The notes below the pieces were generated by a model. The model was given only the letters and a program-made list of their open reading frames with translations. It was not told the DNA's origin and did no database searches. This document shows, in pieces, positions 17,172-26,298 of a stretch of 64,000 bases of DNA (position 1 is its first letter; each line of letters begins with the position of its first letter). This stretch comes from Sphingomonas ginsenosidivorax (lineage in GTDB: Bacteria > Pseudomonadota > Alphaproteobacteria > Sphingomonadales > Sphingomonadaceae). Position numbers and translations under genes: made by a program. The stretch is taken from positions 112,608 through 176,607 of the forward strand of contig NZ_VOQR01000002.1 in assembly GCF_007995065.1 (NCBI RefSeq), written 5' to 3'.

Positions 17172-17260
17172 GGCGCTCGTCCTTTGATCAAGCGATTGCG
17201 CGCTGGGGACTCGACGTAGATTTGATGATCAACATACTATGTTTATGACGGTATTCTCAA

Positions 17261-17836
17261 TTACGGGCCTTTGCTATTGTGATGGCTACGACTGGCATGA
17301 ACCATAGGCTTTAAGGTGAGCCTTGTTCCAGCCTTGGTGGGCGCCGGCAAACTGGTACGCTCCGTCTTGTTGTTGGGCGTCTTCCGCTTCGCCGCGAATA
17401 CCTCCAGCCGGTATGACACGATCTCGTAGCCCATTTTGCGCGCAAGCCGGCTTTGCATCGCGGCAAGCTGGGGATCGCGGAATTCGACGATCTGCCCGGT
17501 TTCGATGTCAATTAGGTGGTCGTGGTGCCCTGCCGCTGCGAACTCATAACGGGTTCTGCCATTGCCGAAGCGATGCCGGATGAAGATTCCAAGGGATGCA
17601 AGCAGCTTTACGGTGCGGTAAACGGTTGCGACGCTTAGGCCTCGCTGAACGAGTTGACCACGCCGGTGGATTTCGTTGACGTCGGGATGGTCCACGGCTT
17701 CGCGGACGATACTGGCAATAAGTTCACGCTCCGGCGTAGCACGGCACCCACGACGTGCAAGCTCACGCCGAAGTTCGTCCGTCTGGGCTTTCTTTTCAGG
17801 ACATCGGTCCGCGTCGACAAATTGCCTTCTAGTCAT
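17261..17836 (-). CDS. Fur-family metalloregulator
   Basis: A 191-residue Fur-superfamily repressor. The winged helix (CRATPERELIASIV, VSKATVYRT-like VATVYRTVKLLASLGIF) and the metal-binding segment GHHDHLIDIETGQIVEF are clear; the IDIETG version without the CxxC is normal in alphaproteobacterial Fur proteins. A basic tail of about 40 residues after VFAAKRKT is longer than usual. It lies directly upstream of cyoB. Iron, manganese or another metal could be the effector; the sequence best fits Fur rather than PerR or Zur, but this is not certain. It is a natural candidate to read the Fur-like boxes in this window. Confidence 0.85.
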   Translation of the reverse strand: MTRRQFVDADRCPEKKAQTDELRRELARRGCRATPERELIASIVREAVDHPDVNEIHRRGQLVQRGLSVATVYRTVKLLASLGIFIRHRFGNGRTRYEFAAAGHHDHLIDIETGQIVEFRDPQLAAMQSRLARKMGYEIVSYRLEVFAAKRKTPNNKTERTSLPAPTKAGTRLTLKPMVHASRSHHNSKGP

Positions 17837-18215
17837 TCAATTACATTACATGCGACCGACTTGCAGCGTTACCGCCATAGAGCCACCTAATGTCGCTATC
17901 TCGCCAATCAACGCACCGGTTATGGCGCATATCTGGGGCGTCCCCATGTCTCGAGATAAGGGCCGTTTGCCCAGTAAGCCATGGGAACCGTACCCTACTA
18001 AACGACCCGTTCAGCGGCAGGATTCATATGGGACCAGGGGAGGACGTTGGGTTCTCTCGCCCGGCAGGGTCACTTCGGATTGAAGTGAGCCCCGGGAAAG
18101 GCCCATTTTTTGCAGCGCAGGCGAACTTCTTCGTGTGCGCCCAGCTCACTGCGCGTCCCGTTGGTCACCACGTGAAGTACGCCACACCACCCTCGGCTCG
18201 AGAGGACAGCCTACC
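17837..18215. other. 379-base divergent region, nothing recognised
   Basis: Between the Fur-family gene and the VOC gene. Short open frames exist but none has family character. An AT-rich stretch, GTAATGTAATTGAATGA read on the minus strand, overlaps the Fur start and could be an autoregulatory site; this is weak. Confidence 0.4.
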
Positions 18216-18623
18216 ATGATGACCATCGACCATGTCACGATTCGGACAGGCGCTCTGGCAAGCGTCCGAGCGTTCTTCCTTGAGGTTTTCGAATTGGAGG
18301 AGGGACCGCGGCCCTTGGCCATCCAGCGTATCCCCGGCCACTGGCTGTACTCCGCGGGCAAACCGGTCGTCCACCTTATCGGCTCGGGTGAGCCTGCGGG
18401 GGGCATTGCGCGGGACAAGCCGGGCGAGACGATCGATCATGTCGGCTTTAGGCTGGAGAACTACTGGGGCCTACGCGATCGGTTGGACGCTCGAGGCATC
18501 CGATATTCCACCATGGATTTACCCGATATCAACGAGCGACGCATCTTCCTGTGGACGCCGGGTGGCACCTTACTCGAGGCGGTCTTTGATGCCGATGCGA
18601 CCTCCTCCGGATCCAGGAGGTGA
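18216..18623 (+). CDS. VOC-superfamily (glyoxalase/bleomycin-resistance-like) protein
   Basis: A 135-residue single-unit VOC protein. The beta-alpha-beta-beta-beta repeats are visible from the start IDHVTIRTGALASVRAFFLE through ETIDHVGFRLENYWGLRDRL, with metal-ligand positions at the first His, the HVGF His and the Glu of LLEAVFD near the end. The family includes glyoxalase I, dioxygenases, isomerases and resistance proteins. A GAGGA site lies before the ATG at 18216. No pathway partner is obvious next to it, so a detoxification or isomerase role is only possible. Confidence 0.8.
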   Translation: MMTIDHVTIRTGALASVRAFFLEVFELEEGPRPLAIQRIPGHWLYSAGKPVVHLIGSGEPAGGIARDKPGETIDHVGFRLENYWGLRDRLDARGIRYSTMDLPDINERRIFLWTPGGTLLEAVFDADATSSGSRR

Positions 18624-18832
18624 CTGTCATCCGTGATGCCGTCGATCGTGGCGAACATGCTCGTATGACCGAAAGGACCGGCGCATTCATTCAAACCAGT
18701 CATCGGCACGGCGCGGTGAAGGGTCGGGCTGTGGTTGAAGCGGCTTGCATGCGCGATTGGCGATAGACGGCTTACGCATCATGCGTACTTACGCCGACTG
18801 ATAGCATCTGGCGCCGCCCTAGATCCATAGAA

Positions 18833-18865
18833 GAGGGCTGGTCGTTGTAGACCAGCCCTCTTTTT
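18833..18865 (+). terminator. strong rho-independent terminator
   Basis: A perfect 10-bp stem GAGGGCTGGT / ACCAGCCCTC with loop CGTTGTAG is followed by TTTTT. It lies 210 bases after the VOC gene on the plus strand and 58 bases after the stop of the minus-strand cupin gene, so it may serve both directions. It is the clearest terminator in the window. Confidence 0.85.
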
Positions 18866-18922
18866 GCGGCACGTTTATCGGAGCGCGTCGTGACGCGCGC
18901 GATACCGTAACAGGCAATTGCG

Positions 18923-19414
18923 TCAGGGAATGCTGACCGGTTCGGTGATCTGTACGCTCTGCGGCTTGCCAACCGGCATCAGTGAACCCGCGAGTATGAC
19001 GAGCGGCTCCTTGGAGGGATTAGACGGGGCGAGCACTAGGGTCTCGTTCTCAAGCGCGGTGTCGCCAGGGCTGAGAATAACCGGGTTTGGACCTGCCTTG
19101 ACCTCCATCGGCGGCCCCATGCTCCCGTCCGGGAGTGCCTTGCGCACTACGGCGCTGCCGCCCAAGACACGCAGTGAGAGCCGGCCTGATAGGACGTAGA
19201 TCACCTGCATCCCCGAATGCACCTCACCCGGGATCTTTGCGCCCGGCGCAAATACCACGCGGCGGAGTGAAAGCTCTAGACCGGATGCCGCCACCGGCTG
19301 TCCAGACCCCAGGATAGTCCGGGTGACGCCCTTGACGCCTGCATCCTGTGCCGAAGCTGGCGATGTCATCCCCGTCAGCGCAAGTAAACCAGCGAACATA
19401 AATGTCTTTGTCAT
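18923..19414 (-). CDS. secreted cupin-domain protein
   Basis: A 163-residue protein with a Sec signal peptide (MTKTFMFAGLLALTGMTSPA, cleavage near ASA-QD) and one cupin barrel. The barrel is visible in the segment FAPGAKIPGEVHSGMQVIYV followed by LSGRLSLRVLGG and the second motif GPNPVILSPGDTALENET. The start at 19414 has AAGGAT seven bases upstream. Periplasmic single-cupin proteins of this kind lack an established function. It is the last gene after coq7 on the minus strand, before the terminator. Confidence 0.75.
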   Translation of the reverse strand: MTKTFMFAGLLALTGMTSPASAQDAGVKGVTRTILGSGQPVAASGLELSLRRVVFAPGAKIPGEVHSGMQVIYVLSGRLSLRVLGGSAVVRKALPDGSMGPPMEVKAGPNPVILSPGDTALENETLVLAPSNPSKEPLVILAGSLMPVGKPQSVQITEPVSIP

Positions 19415-19521
19415 GTGGATATCCTTATTTGTCACGCAAGCATGGGTCACCGTAGGTCGAACGTATTATGTCGCGCGCTGCCGTGGCGATTGATATTTTA
19501 CCTGTTGGTGCGATATGACCA

Positions 19522-20109
19522 TTACAGTATTTTGCTGATCGCGATGGCGATCCGGCAGCCGAAGCGGATTGCTCCGTACACCAGCGTATGACCAGGGGTA
19601 TCGTGAGCTCCCGCCGTTATGGCGTGGTCGCGGTGTTCCAGTTCTTCATCCCTGATCCTTGCAACGATGGATGAAAGTTCAGGCTCGCTATCACCCAGCA
19701 AGGCAAGTTGCTCATCGTAGTGCTCTACGACCGCATCTTCGACTGCCTCAGTGCAGGCCATGGCGGCTTCTGGCCCCATAAGGGCAGTGGTCAAGCCGAC
19801 GGCGTACCCAGCTACATGCCACAGTGGGAGAAGGATTGTTGGACGCACGTTCCGGTTGGCGAGGAGTTCGGAGAAGCGCGCGTGATGCTCGCGCTCCTGT
19901 TCCCGCATATGCTGCAGTTCCTCGTGATGGAGATTCTTTCGGTCCAACACCGCGATTTGGCCATCATAGATCCGCACGGCGCCGAACTCACCGGCGTGGT
20001 CGACGCGGATGAGGGCGCGCAACGCTCGCTGGGATGGCCTGTTCGTCGACCTAGCCGAGCCTTCAGAGCGCGCGATTGGGTGTACGCCAGACGTCGCGTT
20101 GCTCACCAT
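19522..20109 (-). CDS. coq7: demethoxyubiquinone hydroxylase, COQ7 family
   Basis: A 195-residue ferritin-like di-iron monooxygenase. All ligand-bearing helices are present: RVDHAGEFGAVRIYDGQ, MREQEREHHARFSELL, MACTEAVEDAVVEHYDEQL and IRDEELEHRDHAI. COQ7 carries out the C6 hydroxylation step that forms ubiquinone, at the inner membrane, using O2. The length agrees with bacterial COQ7. It lies in line with a siderophore-interacting gene upstream, behind a Fur-like box, so it may be made under iron limitation; this would be notable for an iron enzyme and is inference. It may be an extra copy of a normally chromosomal gene. Confidence 0.9.
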   Translation of the reverse strand: MVSNATSGVHPIARSEGSARSTNRPSQRALRALIRVDHAGEFGAVRIYDGQIAVLDRKNLHHEELQHMREQEREHHARFSELLANRNVRPTILLPLWHVAGYAVGLTTALMGPEAAMACTEAVEDAVVEHYDEQLALLGDSEPELSSIVARIRDEELEHRDHAITAGAHDTPGHTLVYGAIRFGCRIAIAISKIL

Positions 20110-20294
20110 GTCTTGTCGATCCGTTCCTTCTTGCCGAGAAGCGTTGGCAGAACTCGGACGAGGTTTTTATCGGTAAACCATACTTGGCTCGCCGGCTCGT
20201 TGAAGCTCGCAATTAGGCCGAAGCGCACGAAGGGCGCTAGCGCACAGGTCTTGTTCCGATGTGTCACGTCAATAGTCACTGTCGCTGTCGACAT
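20103..20294 (-). CDS. small unassigned reading frame between siderophore-interacting gene and coq7
   Basis: A 63-codon frame that overlaps the end of the siderophore-interacting gene by 26 bases and the start of coq7 by 7 bases, filling the gap exactly as a coupled operon gene would. The central part (VRFGLIASFNEPASQVWFTD) has protein-like composition. No family is recognised and no clear ribosome site is seen, so it may be chance. Confidence 0.22.
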   Translation of the reverse strand: MSTATVTIDVTHRNKTCALAPFVRFGLIASFNEPASQVWFTDKNLVRVLPTLLGKKERIDKTW

Positions 20295-20994
20295 GATCCG
20301 ACACTCCGCGCTTCCAGTAGCCCGATACGTGCAGCGACCGCCGATCGAAGCCGAGCTCCAGGAACTCGGCCCGAAGGCGTCGTGCCATGGTACTCTCGCA
20401 CCCGACCCAGATCTGGTCAGTCTCAGGGGTCAGTAGTAGATGACGTCCTACAGCCAGCAGCCCCTCGCCGCCTCGTTCAGGCATTTGCACGACGCTGGAG
20501 TTTACCAGGCCTGCGTTGCTGCAAAGCCGACCGATAGCAGGACGATCTGCGCCCTCGATCACGGCGATGCATGGCGCCCGCTGTGGCAGGCTTTCAAGGA
20601 TGACGCATATCGCGGGAAGGGCGCACTCATCCCCGAAGAGGCAGAGGCGGCGATCAGGATCATGCCGAAAGTCACTGCGGGGACCGTAGAGGCGAACCCG
20701 GCGCCCACGACCTACCTGCCGGATCCATGAGGCGGCAGGGCCGTGCTTTGACGTTTCTCCATGAAGGACGAAATCCATGTCGATCTCGCCTACCGCTGCA
20801 CGCACGGCCCGAACCGTGTACGCGCGCCCTGCAGTCTGCTCGTCGAAGAAGACCTTCATCCACTGACCAGGCAAAAGGTCGTTTAGGTCGCGAAACGCTT
20901 CGCTGCGGAAGGTGACTCTCCGCATTCGCTTCGTCACCTGTTCGACAGACGTCACCTCCGCGTCGAATGCAGGATATCGAGTTTGGAGGTGCAT
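20269..20994 (-). CDS. siderophore-interacting protein (second copy)
   Basis: A 241-residue SIP-family ferric-chelate reductase. Motifs: RMRRVTFRSEAF, PGQWMKVFFDEQ, the FAD motif GRAYTVRAVR, the nucleotide-binding LCLFGDECALPAI and the C-terminal HVSGYWKRGVSDHVDSDSDY, which closely matches the end of the paralogue at 3227-3937. It would reduce imported ferric siderophores in the cytoplasm. A Fur-like box lies about 30 bases before its start. It heads a possible operon with coq7 and perhaps the cupin gene. Confidence 0.9.
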   Translation of the reverse strand: MHLQTRYPAFDAEVTSVEQVTKRMRRVTFRSEAFRDLNDLLPGQWMKVFFDEQTAGRAYTVRAVRAAVGEIDMDFVLHGETSKHGPAASWIRQVGRGRRVRLYGPRSDFRHDPDRRLCLFGDECALPAICVILESLPQRAPCIAVIEGADRPAIGRLCSNAGLVNSSVVQMPERGGEGLLAVGRHLLLTPETDQIWVGCESTMARRLRAEFLELGFDRRSLHVSGYWKRGVSDHVDSDSDY

Positions 20995-21023
20995 TATGGA
21001 TTCCCCGATCGTTCTCCTCTATA

Positions 21024-21042
21024 ATTGAGAATGGTTCGCAAT
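21024..21042 (-). promoter_or_regulatory. Fur-like box upstream of the second siderophore-interacting gene
   Basis: ATTGAGAATGGTTCGCAAT is an imperfect palindrome with arms ATTG.GAA / TTC.CAAT, a common form of Fur site in alphaproteobacteria. It sits 30-48 bases before the start codon at 20994. Its core TGAGAATGGTTCGCA matches the site at 30020-30034 in 12 of 15 bases. Confidence 0.7.
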
Positions 21043-21237
21043 TGTGCAATCGAGATGTCCCGACAAGAGATGTCGATTTTTCGCCACTGACCTACCGAGC
21101 AGGTCATGCTTATGGCGGGTCTGCGTTACTCGATGGCGTAACGACGATAATGGACGGGCGTTTCTTGACCTACTTTGACGGAATGCATGGTGCGAGCTTC
21201 TCAGTGAAATCTCTGAAACGTGTCGAGAGGAGCTGAA

Positions 21238-21819
21238 GTGTCTGACGCCGCATCGACGAAGGCATCTCTGAGGATCGCCCTCAGGCGCGTCAGGCACGAC
21301 TTCCTGAGCGGGCTAAGTGCCGATCAGCGGGATGCGGCCCTCGCGCGAATCGATGCGGCAATAACACCGTTGATCCCCGGTGATGCGGCCGTCGCAGGAT
21401 ACGTAGCGCAATCGGATGAGCCCGATGTTTTGCCGTTCCTAGCAAGCTTGCATGCAGCGGGCCGTCGGGTTCTACTACCGTGCGTACGGCGGCTTGATAT
21501 GGAGTTTTCCGCGTGGTCGCCGGCCGACCCGCTGGTCCCAGGCTATGCCGGCATCCCGATGCCGCAGCTCGGAGGTGATAGCGGCGTGCCCCGCTTCCTG
21601 CTTGTTCCGCTTCTAGGCTTCGATCGGCAGGGCGGCCGGATAGGGCAGGGAGGCGGCTTCTACGACCGTTACCTAGAGCACCGCCCGGAGACGAAGCGGC
21701 TCGGTATTGCCTGGAGCGCTCAGGAAGTAGACGAGGTTCCGTCCGATCCCTGGGATGTCGCGCTGACGGCCGTGGTGACGGAGCTCGAGACTATAGAAGT
21801 CGAGCCTCCCTCATTGTGA
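21238..21819 (+). CDS. 5-formyltetrahydrofolate cyclo-ligase
   Basis: A 193-residue enzyme that converts 5-formyl-THF to 5,10-methenyl-THF with ATP, salvaging folate. Family marks include the basic N-terminal helix (KASLRIALRRVRHDFLSGLS), the substrate segment AGYVAQSDEPDV and the ATP-binding signature GFDRQGGRIGQGGGFYDRYLE. The GTG at 21238 was chosen because GAGAGGA stands six bases upstream; another GTG at 21220 is possible. It is separated by 50 bases from the aldo/keto reductase and may be co-transcribed with it. Confidence 0.9.
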   Translation: MSDAASTKASLRIALRRVRHDFLSGLSADQRDAALARIDAAITPLIPGDAAVAGYVAQSDEPDVLPFLASLHAAGRRVLLPCVRRLDMEFSAWSPADPLVPGYAGIPMPQLGGDSGVPRFLLVPLLGFDRQGGRIGQGGGFYDRYLEHRPETKRLGIAWSAQEVDEVPSDPWDVALTAVVTELETIEVEPPSL

Positions 21820-21869
21820 CGAAGCGGCATTACCGCCGGTCAGCCCGGCTTAGTTGAGGAGAGTAATCA

Positions 21870-22904
21870 ATGGAAAATCGTCGTCTGGGCTCATCGGGCC
21901 TGCGCGTACCGGCCCTGTCGTTTGGCACCGGGACATTCGGCGGTGCCGGTGACTTCTTCAAGGCTTGGGGGTCCACCGACGCCGATGGTGCGGCACGACT
22001 CATCGACATCTGCCTCGATCACGGGATTACGATGTTCGACAGTGCCGACGGCTATTCGGGCGGCCTAGCGGAACAAATCTTGGGCGGAGCGATCCGCGGC
22101 AAGCGTGACCGACTGCTTGTTTCTACTAAAGTGACGTTCCCAACCGGCGACGGCGCGAACGATTACGGATCGTCGCGCATCCACCTGATCGAGGCCGTTC
22201 ATGCGTCGATGAAACGCCTCGGAGTCGACCACCTCGACCTGCTGCAGTTGCATGGCCAAGACCTCGGCACCCCCGTCGAGGAGACATTGTCGACGCTTGA
22301 TCAGCTCGTCCGGGAGGGCAAAGTACGCTATGTTGGCGCCTCCAATTTTTCAGGCTGGCACCTGATGAAGTCGCTCGCCGCTGCCGATCGGCTCGGTTAT
22401 CCCCGACATGTTGCGCACCAGGTCTACTATTCACTGCTCAATCGCGAATACGAATGGGAGCTCATGCCGCTCGGCCATGATCAGGGCGTGGGTGCGACAA
22501 TCTGGAGCCCGCTCGGCTGGGGCAAGCTAACTGGGCGGATCCGGCGTGGCCAGCCGCCCAGACCTGGCACCAGAGCGCATGACATCGCCGGCACGGGTCC
22601 GCAGTTCGATGAGGAGCGGCTGTACCGCATCATCGACGTTCTCGACATCCTCGCCGAAGAAACAGGCAAAACGATACCGCAAATCGCGCTCAACTGGCTC
22701 CTACGTCGCCCTACCGTCGCAACTGTCATCGTCGGTGCGCGCAACGAGGAACAGCTAATCGAAAATGCTGGTGCGTCGGGGTGGGCGCTCTCGGGCGAAC
22801 AGGTGGCCCGTCTCGACGAGGCGAGCACCGTGCCCGCGCCATATCCGTATGGGCACCAGCACGGCTTCCCGATGTTGAACGAAACTGGTCTTCCGACTGG
22901 GTAG
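21870..22904 (+). CDS. aldo/keto reductase
   Basis: A 344-residue (beta/alpha)8 NADPH-dependent oxidoreductase. The catalytic tetrad is D57, Y62, K87 and H128 (in FDSADGY, STKVTF and LLQLHGQD). NADP-binding residues follow near the C-terminus (TVIVGARNEEQL). Substrates of this broad family are aldehydes and sugar-like carbonyls. GGAG precedes the ATG. An AraC regulator follows 134 bases downstream on the same strand; a similar AraC/aldo-keto reductase neighbourhood occurs at 33-35 kb. Confidence 0.9.
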   Translation: MENRRLGSSGLRVPALSFGTGTFGGAGDFFKAWGSTDADGAARLIDICLDHGITMFDSADGYSGGLAEQILGGAIRGKRDRLLVSTKVTFPTGDGANDYGSSRIHLIEAVHASMKRLGVDHLDLLQLHGQDLGTPVEETLSTLDQLVREGKVRYVGASNFSGWHLMKSLAAADRLGYPRHVAHQVYYSLLNREYEWELMPLGHDQGVGATIWSPLGWGKLTGRIRRGQPPRPGTRAHDIAGTGPQFDEERLYRIIDVLDILAEETGKTIPQIALNWLLRRPTVATVIVGARNEEQLIENAGASGWALSGEQVARLDEASTVPAPYPYGHQHGFPMLNETGLPTG

Positions 22905-23038
22905 ACGCGAGGGCTTTGACGATGGCGTGCGCGCTCGGCGGTTGGTCGTGGCTTAGCCGACTTCGGCGGCCATGGTGCCTTGGCGATCCTCGGTCGGGCG
23001 CTCTATGACGCTATCAAAGTCACGACATCCGCAAAGAC

Positions 23039-23809
23039 ATGGCCATAGCATTCCCCCAGCCAGAGGATTCCACGCACGTCGTTGTCACGGGCTTTCGTAC
23101 ATTAGCGGGTTCGGGTGACTTCTCGCGCCACGTGCATGTCGATCGCGCTCAGCTGATGTATGCAGCACGCGGTCTGATGCACGTGGCAACACCAGCTGGC
23201 CGATGGATCCTGCCGCCGGGTCGCGCACTCTGGATCGCAGCGCAGACGGAACACAGCTTGGAGGTCAACCGACCTGCCGAACTGGAAATCCTTCATTTCG
23301 GCGTTCGTACGCCTAGACTTCCGGACTGGGATGGGTGTGCCGTTGTTAACGTCACGCCGCTTGTGCGCTATCTCATAGAGGCGTGCATGGGCATGGACGA
23401 TGCATACGCCCTCGATACGGCCGAGGCGCGGCGGATCGGGGTTCTGTTCGATGAGGTTTCGACCATGTCCAGAGCACCCGTCAACCTGCCGTCGCCGCGT
23501 GATACGCGTGCTGTCCGCGTAGCCCAGATCGTTATGGACGATATCGCCAGTCGCTCGCCGCTGAACCAACTCGCACGGGATGCAGGAGCATCCGAGCGGA
23601 CCATCGAGCGCCTGTTCTCCGCAGAAACGGGCATGAGTTTCGGCGCGTGGCGTGCCCGCGCCCGTATGGTTGTTGCCTTGGAACGTCTCGCTGCCGGAGA
23701 AAGCGTACAAGCGACATCTTTTGCCGTCGGGTACGAGAACCCGTCCAGTTTTATCGCTAACTTCCGTACCACGTTCGGCGCGACCCCGGGTACCTACTTC
23801 AATCAGTAA
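23039..23809 (+). CDS. AraC-family regulator with N-terminal cupin
   Basis: A 256-residue regulator. The N-terminal half is an AraC-type cupin (HVHVDRAQLMYAARGLMHV, WILPPGRALWI), and the C-terminal half carries the two helix-turn-helix motifs (LNQLARDAGASERTIERLFS and TSFAVGYENPSSFIANFR) ending in FGATPGTYF. It is clearly paralogous to the regulator at 33094-33867. The divergent or neighbouring aldo/keto reductase genes are plausible targets, but the effector is unknown. Confidence 0.9.
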   Translation: MAIAFPQPEDSTHVVVTGFRTLAGSGDFSRHVHVDRAQLMYAARGLMHVATPAGRWILPPGRALWIAAQTEHSLEVNRPAELEILHFGVRTPRLPDWDGCAVVNVTPLVRYLIEACMGMDDAYALDTAEARRIGVLFDEVSTMSRAPVNLPSPRDTRAVRVAQIVMDDIASRSPLNQLARDAGASERTIERLFSAETGMSFGAWRARARMVVALERLAAGESVQATSFAVGYENPSSFIANFRTTFGATPGTYFNQ

Positions 23810-23955
23810 GTGAGCCCTCGGCGTGGAGCTTGGTTGGCGAGTTTCCAATATTATCCGGCAGAATGTCATTATACGGCATAATCGCAAGAGCTTATCTGAC
23901 ACATTGAAGGACGGCCCGCTGTGGTGCGTCCACGATCAAAATCAGGAGCACTTGC

Positions 23956-24519
23956 ATGTCCATCGTCGGCGCACGCCTCAAGCCGTTCACCGCTCAGGCG
24001 TATCGCCAGGGCAGCTTTGTCACCGTCAGCGAAGCCGACGTTCTCGGCAAGTGGGCAGTGTTCTTCTTCTACCCGGCTGACTTCACCTTCGTCTGCCCGA
24101 CCGAGCTGGAGGATCTGGCCGACAACGCTGCGACCTTCCGGACAATGGGAGTCGAAATCTACTCGGTATCAACCGATACCCACTTCAGCCACAAGGCCTG
24201 GCACGACACGTCGCCGGCGATCGGAAAGATCGATTTCACCATGATCGGCGACCCCGCAGGTGTCGTCACCAACAACTTCGACATCATGCGTGAGGGCCAA
24301 GGGCTCGCAGATCGCGGCACCTTCGTCGTTGACCCGGACGGCGTCATCCAACTCGTCGAGATCACCTCTGAGGGCGTCGGCCGCAACGCCATGGAACTGC
24401 TGCGCAAGGTGAAGGCCGCGCAGTATATCGCCGCACATCCCGGCGAGGTGTGTCCCGCCAAGTGGGAAGAGGGTGACACGACGCTCGCGCCGTCCCTCGA
24501 CCTGGTCGGCAAGATCTGA
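23956..24519 (+). CDS. ahpC: alkyl hydroperoxide reductase subunit C (peroxiredoxin)
   Basis: A 187-residue typical 2-Cys peroxiredoxin. The peroxidatic cysteine is C47 in DFTFVCPTE and the resolving cysteine C166 in PGEVCPAKW. It reduces H2O2, organic peroxides and peroxynitrite in the cytoplasm and is recycled by AhpF, encoded 69 bases downstream. CAGGAG precedes the ATG. The 146-base upstream region holds AT-rich inverted segments (TTATCCGGCAGAATGTCATT, ATACGGCATAAT), possible OxyR-type sites, though not convincing. Confidence 0.96.
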   Translation: MSIVGARLKPFTAQAYRQGSFVTVSEADVLGKWAVFFFYPADFTFVCPTELEDLADNAATFRTMGVEIYSVSTDTHFSHKAWHDTSPAIGKIDFTMIGDPAGVVTNNFDIMREGQGLADRGTFVVDPDGVIQLVEITSEGVGRNAMELLRKVKAAQYIAAHPGEVCPAKWEEGDTTLAPSLDLVGKI

Positions 24520-24588
24520 CGCCGACGGGCGGAAGGCTGGGGCTTGCACCGGCCCCGTACCGTCGCACCTCTTTTCCGGAGTACTTCC

Positions 24589-26184
24589 ATGCTCGACGCC
24601 AATCTCAGCACTCAGCTTCAGGGCTACCTGACTAAGATCGTTCATCCCATCGAGTTGATTGCTGCACTCGACGATTCGGAGGGATCGCGCGAGCTCCTCG
24701 GACTGCTGCGTCAGATCGAGGCGCTGTCGGACAAGGTGACGGTTGCAGCGGGGGATGATGCGCGTCGCCCATCGTTCCTCATCCGCCGGGCTGGTACGGA
24801 TGTGGCGGTGCGTTTCGCTGGCGTCCCGCTGGGGCATGAGTTCACGTCGCTTGTACTCGCGTTGCTGCAGGTCGGCGGGCACCCGTCGAAGCTGGCGCAG
24901 GACGTCATAGCGCAAATCGCAGCGTTCGAAGGGCCACTCGCCTTCGAAACCTACTTCTCCCTTTCGTGCCAGAACTGCCCCGATGTCGTGCAGGCGCTGA
25001 ACCTGATGAGCGTGCTCAACCCGCAGATCACCCACGTTGCGATCGAGGGTGGGCTATTTCAGGAGGAAGTGGCCGCGCGGTCCATCCTGTCGGTGCCCGC
25101 GATTTTCCTCAACGGAGAACCGTTCGGGCAAGGCCGCATGACCGTGGAGCAGATCGTCTCCAAGCTGGATCACGGCAGCGCCGAGAAAGCGGCGGCCAGG
25201 ATCGGCGCCAAGGATGCGTTCGACGTCCTTGTCGTCGGCGGCGGCCCGGCAGGTGCGTCCGCGGCGATCTATGCAGCGCGCAAGGGCATTCGTACCGGCA
25301 TCGCCACCGAGCGGATGGGCGGGCAGGTGCTCGACACCATGTCGATCGAGAACTTCATTTCCGTTCCGCTCACCGAAGGGCCGCGGCTCGCGGGTGATCT
25401 GGAGCGTCATGTCGCAGAATATGGCGTCGACGTGATGAGCCAGCAGCGCGCGGCCAAGCTCATCCCCGCGTCTTCGGTTGACGGCCTGCACGAAGTGCAA
25501 CTGGAAAGCGGCGCATCGCTGAAGGCGCGGAGCCTGATCCTGGCGACGGGCGCACGCTGGCGGCAGATGAACGTGCCGGGCGAGGACGCCTATCGCAACA
25601 AGGGCGTGACCTACTGCCCGCATTGCGACGGCCCCCTGTTCAAGGGCAAGCGCGTCGCGGTGATCGGGGGCGGCAACTCCGGCGTCGAGGCCGCGATCGA
25701 TCTGGCCGGCGTCGTGGCACACGTCACGCTAATCGAATATGCCGCCGACCTGCGGGCCGACGCGGTGCTTCAGCGCAAGCTTGCCAGCCTGCCCAACGTG
25801 AAGGTCATTACATCGGCGATGACGACGGAGGTCGATGGCGACGGAACACGTGTGACGGGGCTGACCTACAAGGACCGCAACCACGATGCGGTCCACCAGA
25901 TCGAACTGGAGGGCATCTTCGTCCAGATCGGCCTCATCCCCAATACCGAGTGGCTCCGCGAGGCCGTCGCATTGACGCCGCACGGCGAGATCGAAGTCGA
26001 TCATCGGGGGGAGACATCGGTGCCAGGCATCTTCGGTGCGGGCGACGTGACCACGGTGCCCTTCAAACAGATCGTGATCGCGATGGGCGAGGGTTCGAAG
26101 GCGTCGCTGGCAGCGTTCGATCATCTCATCCGCCTGCCGCTGGAAACGGAGGTTGACGCAGCGGAAACGATGCTCGCCGCCTGA
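24589..26184 (+). CDS. ahpF: alkyl hydroperoxide reductase subunit F
   Basis: A 531-residue flavoprotein that passes electrons from NADH to AhpC. The N-terminal double thioredoxin fold has its redox pair C127/C130 in LSCQNCPDV. The FAD domain starts with [20 protein letters not shown] and the second redox pair is in [16 protein letters not shown]-binding [15 protein letters not shown] and the C-terminal [20 protein letters not shown] complete the pattern. The ATG at 24589 follows GGAG with family-like sequence; an upstream ATG at 24544 adds non-conserved residues. It forms an operon with ahpC and ends at a hairpin. Confidence 0.96.
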   Translation: MLDANLSTQLQGYLTKIVHPIELIAALDDSEGSRELLGLLRQIEALSDKVTVAAGDDARRPSFLIRRAGTDVAVRFAGVPLGHEFTSLVLALLQVGGHPSKLAQDVIAQIAAFEGPLAFETYFSLSCQNCPDVVQALNLMSVLNPQITHVAIEGGLFQEEVAARSILSVPAIFLNGEPFGQGRMTVEQIVSKLDHGSAEKAAARIGAKDAFDVLVVGGGPAGASAAIYAARKGIRTGIATERMGGQVLDTMSIENFISVPLTEGPRLAGDLERHVAEYGVDVMSQQRAAKLIPASSVDGLHEVQLESGASLKARSLILATGARWRQMNVPGEDAYRNKGVTYCPHCDGPLFKGKRVAVIGGGNSGVEAAIDLAGVVAHVTLIEYAADLRADAVLQRKLASLPNVKVITSAMTTEVDGDGTRVTGLTYKDRNHDAVHQIELEGIFVQIGLIPNTEWLREAVALTPHGEIEVDHRGETSVPGIFGAGDVTTVPFKQIVIAMGEGSKASLAAFDHLIRLPLETEVDAAETMLAA

Positions 26185-26199
26185 CATCATGGTTCCTTT

Positions 26200-26230
26200 G
26201 GCTCCGCCAAGTCTTCAGCTTGGCGGAGCC
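26200..26230 (+). terminator. hairpin between ahpF and sufD
   Basis: A 12-bp perfect stem GGCTCCGCCAAG / CTTGGCGGAGCC with a 7-base loop starts 16 bases after the ahpF stop, in the convergent gap with sufD. There is no T tract on either side; it may act for both directions. Confidence 0.6.
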
Positions 26231-26298
26231 AGGGCGTTGGACGTTTGGTCCTGAGATGCAGGGCTGGATACAGCCCCAAGGGTCGCCATAGTTGTGCT

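Noticed and set aside
17222..17232. FNR-like TTGATGATCAA upstream of cyoB
   Set aside because: The half-sites are one base apart, not four as in an FNR/Anr box.
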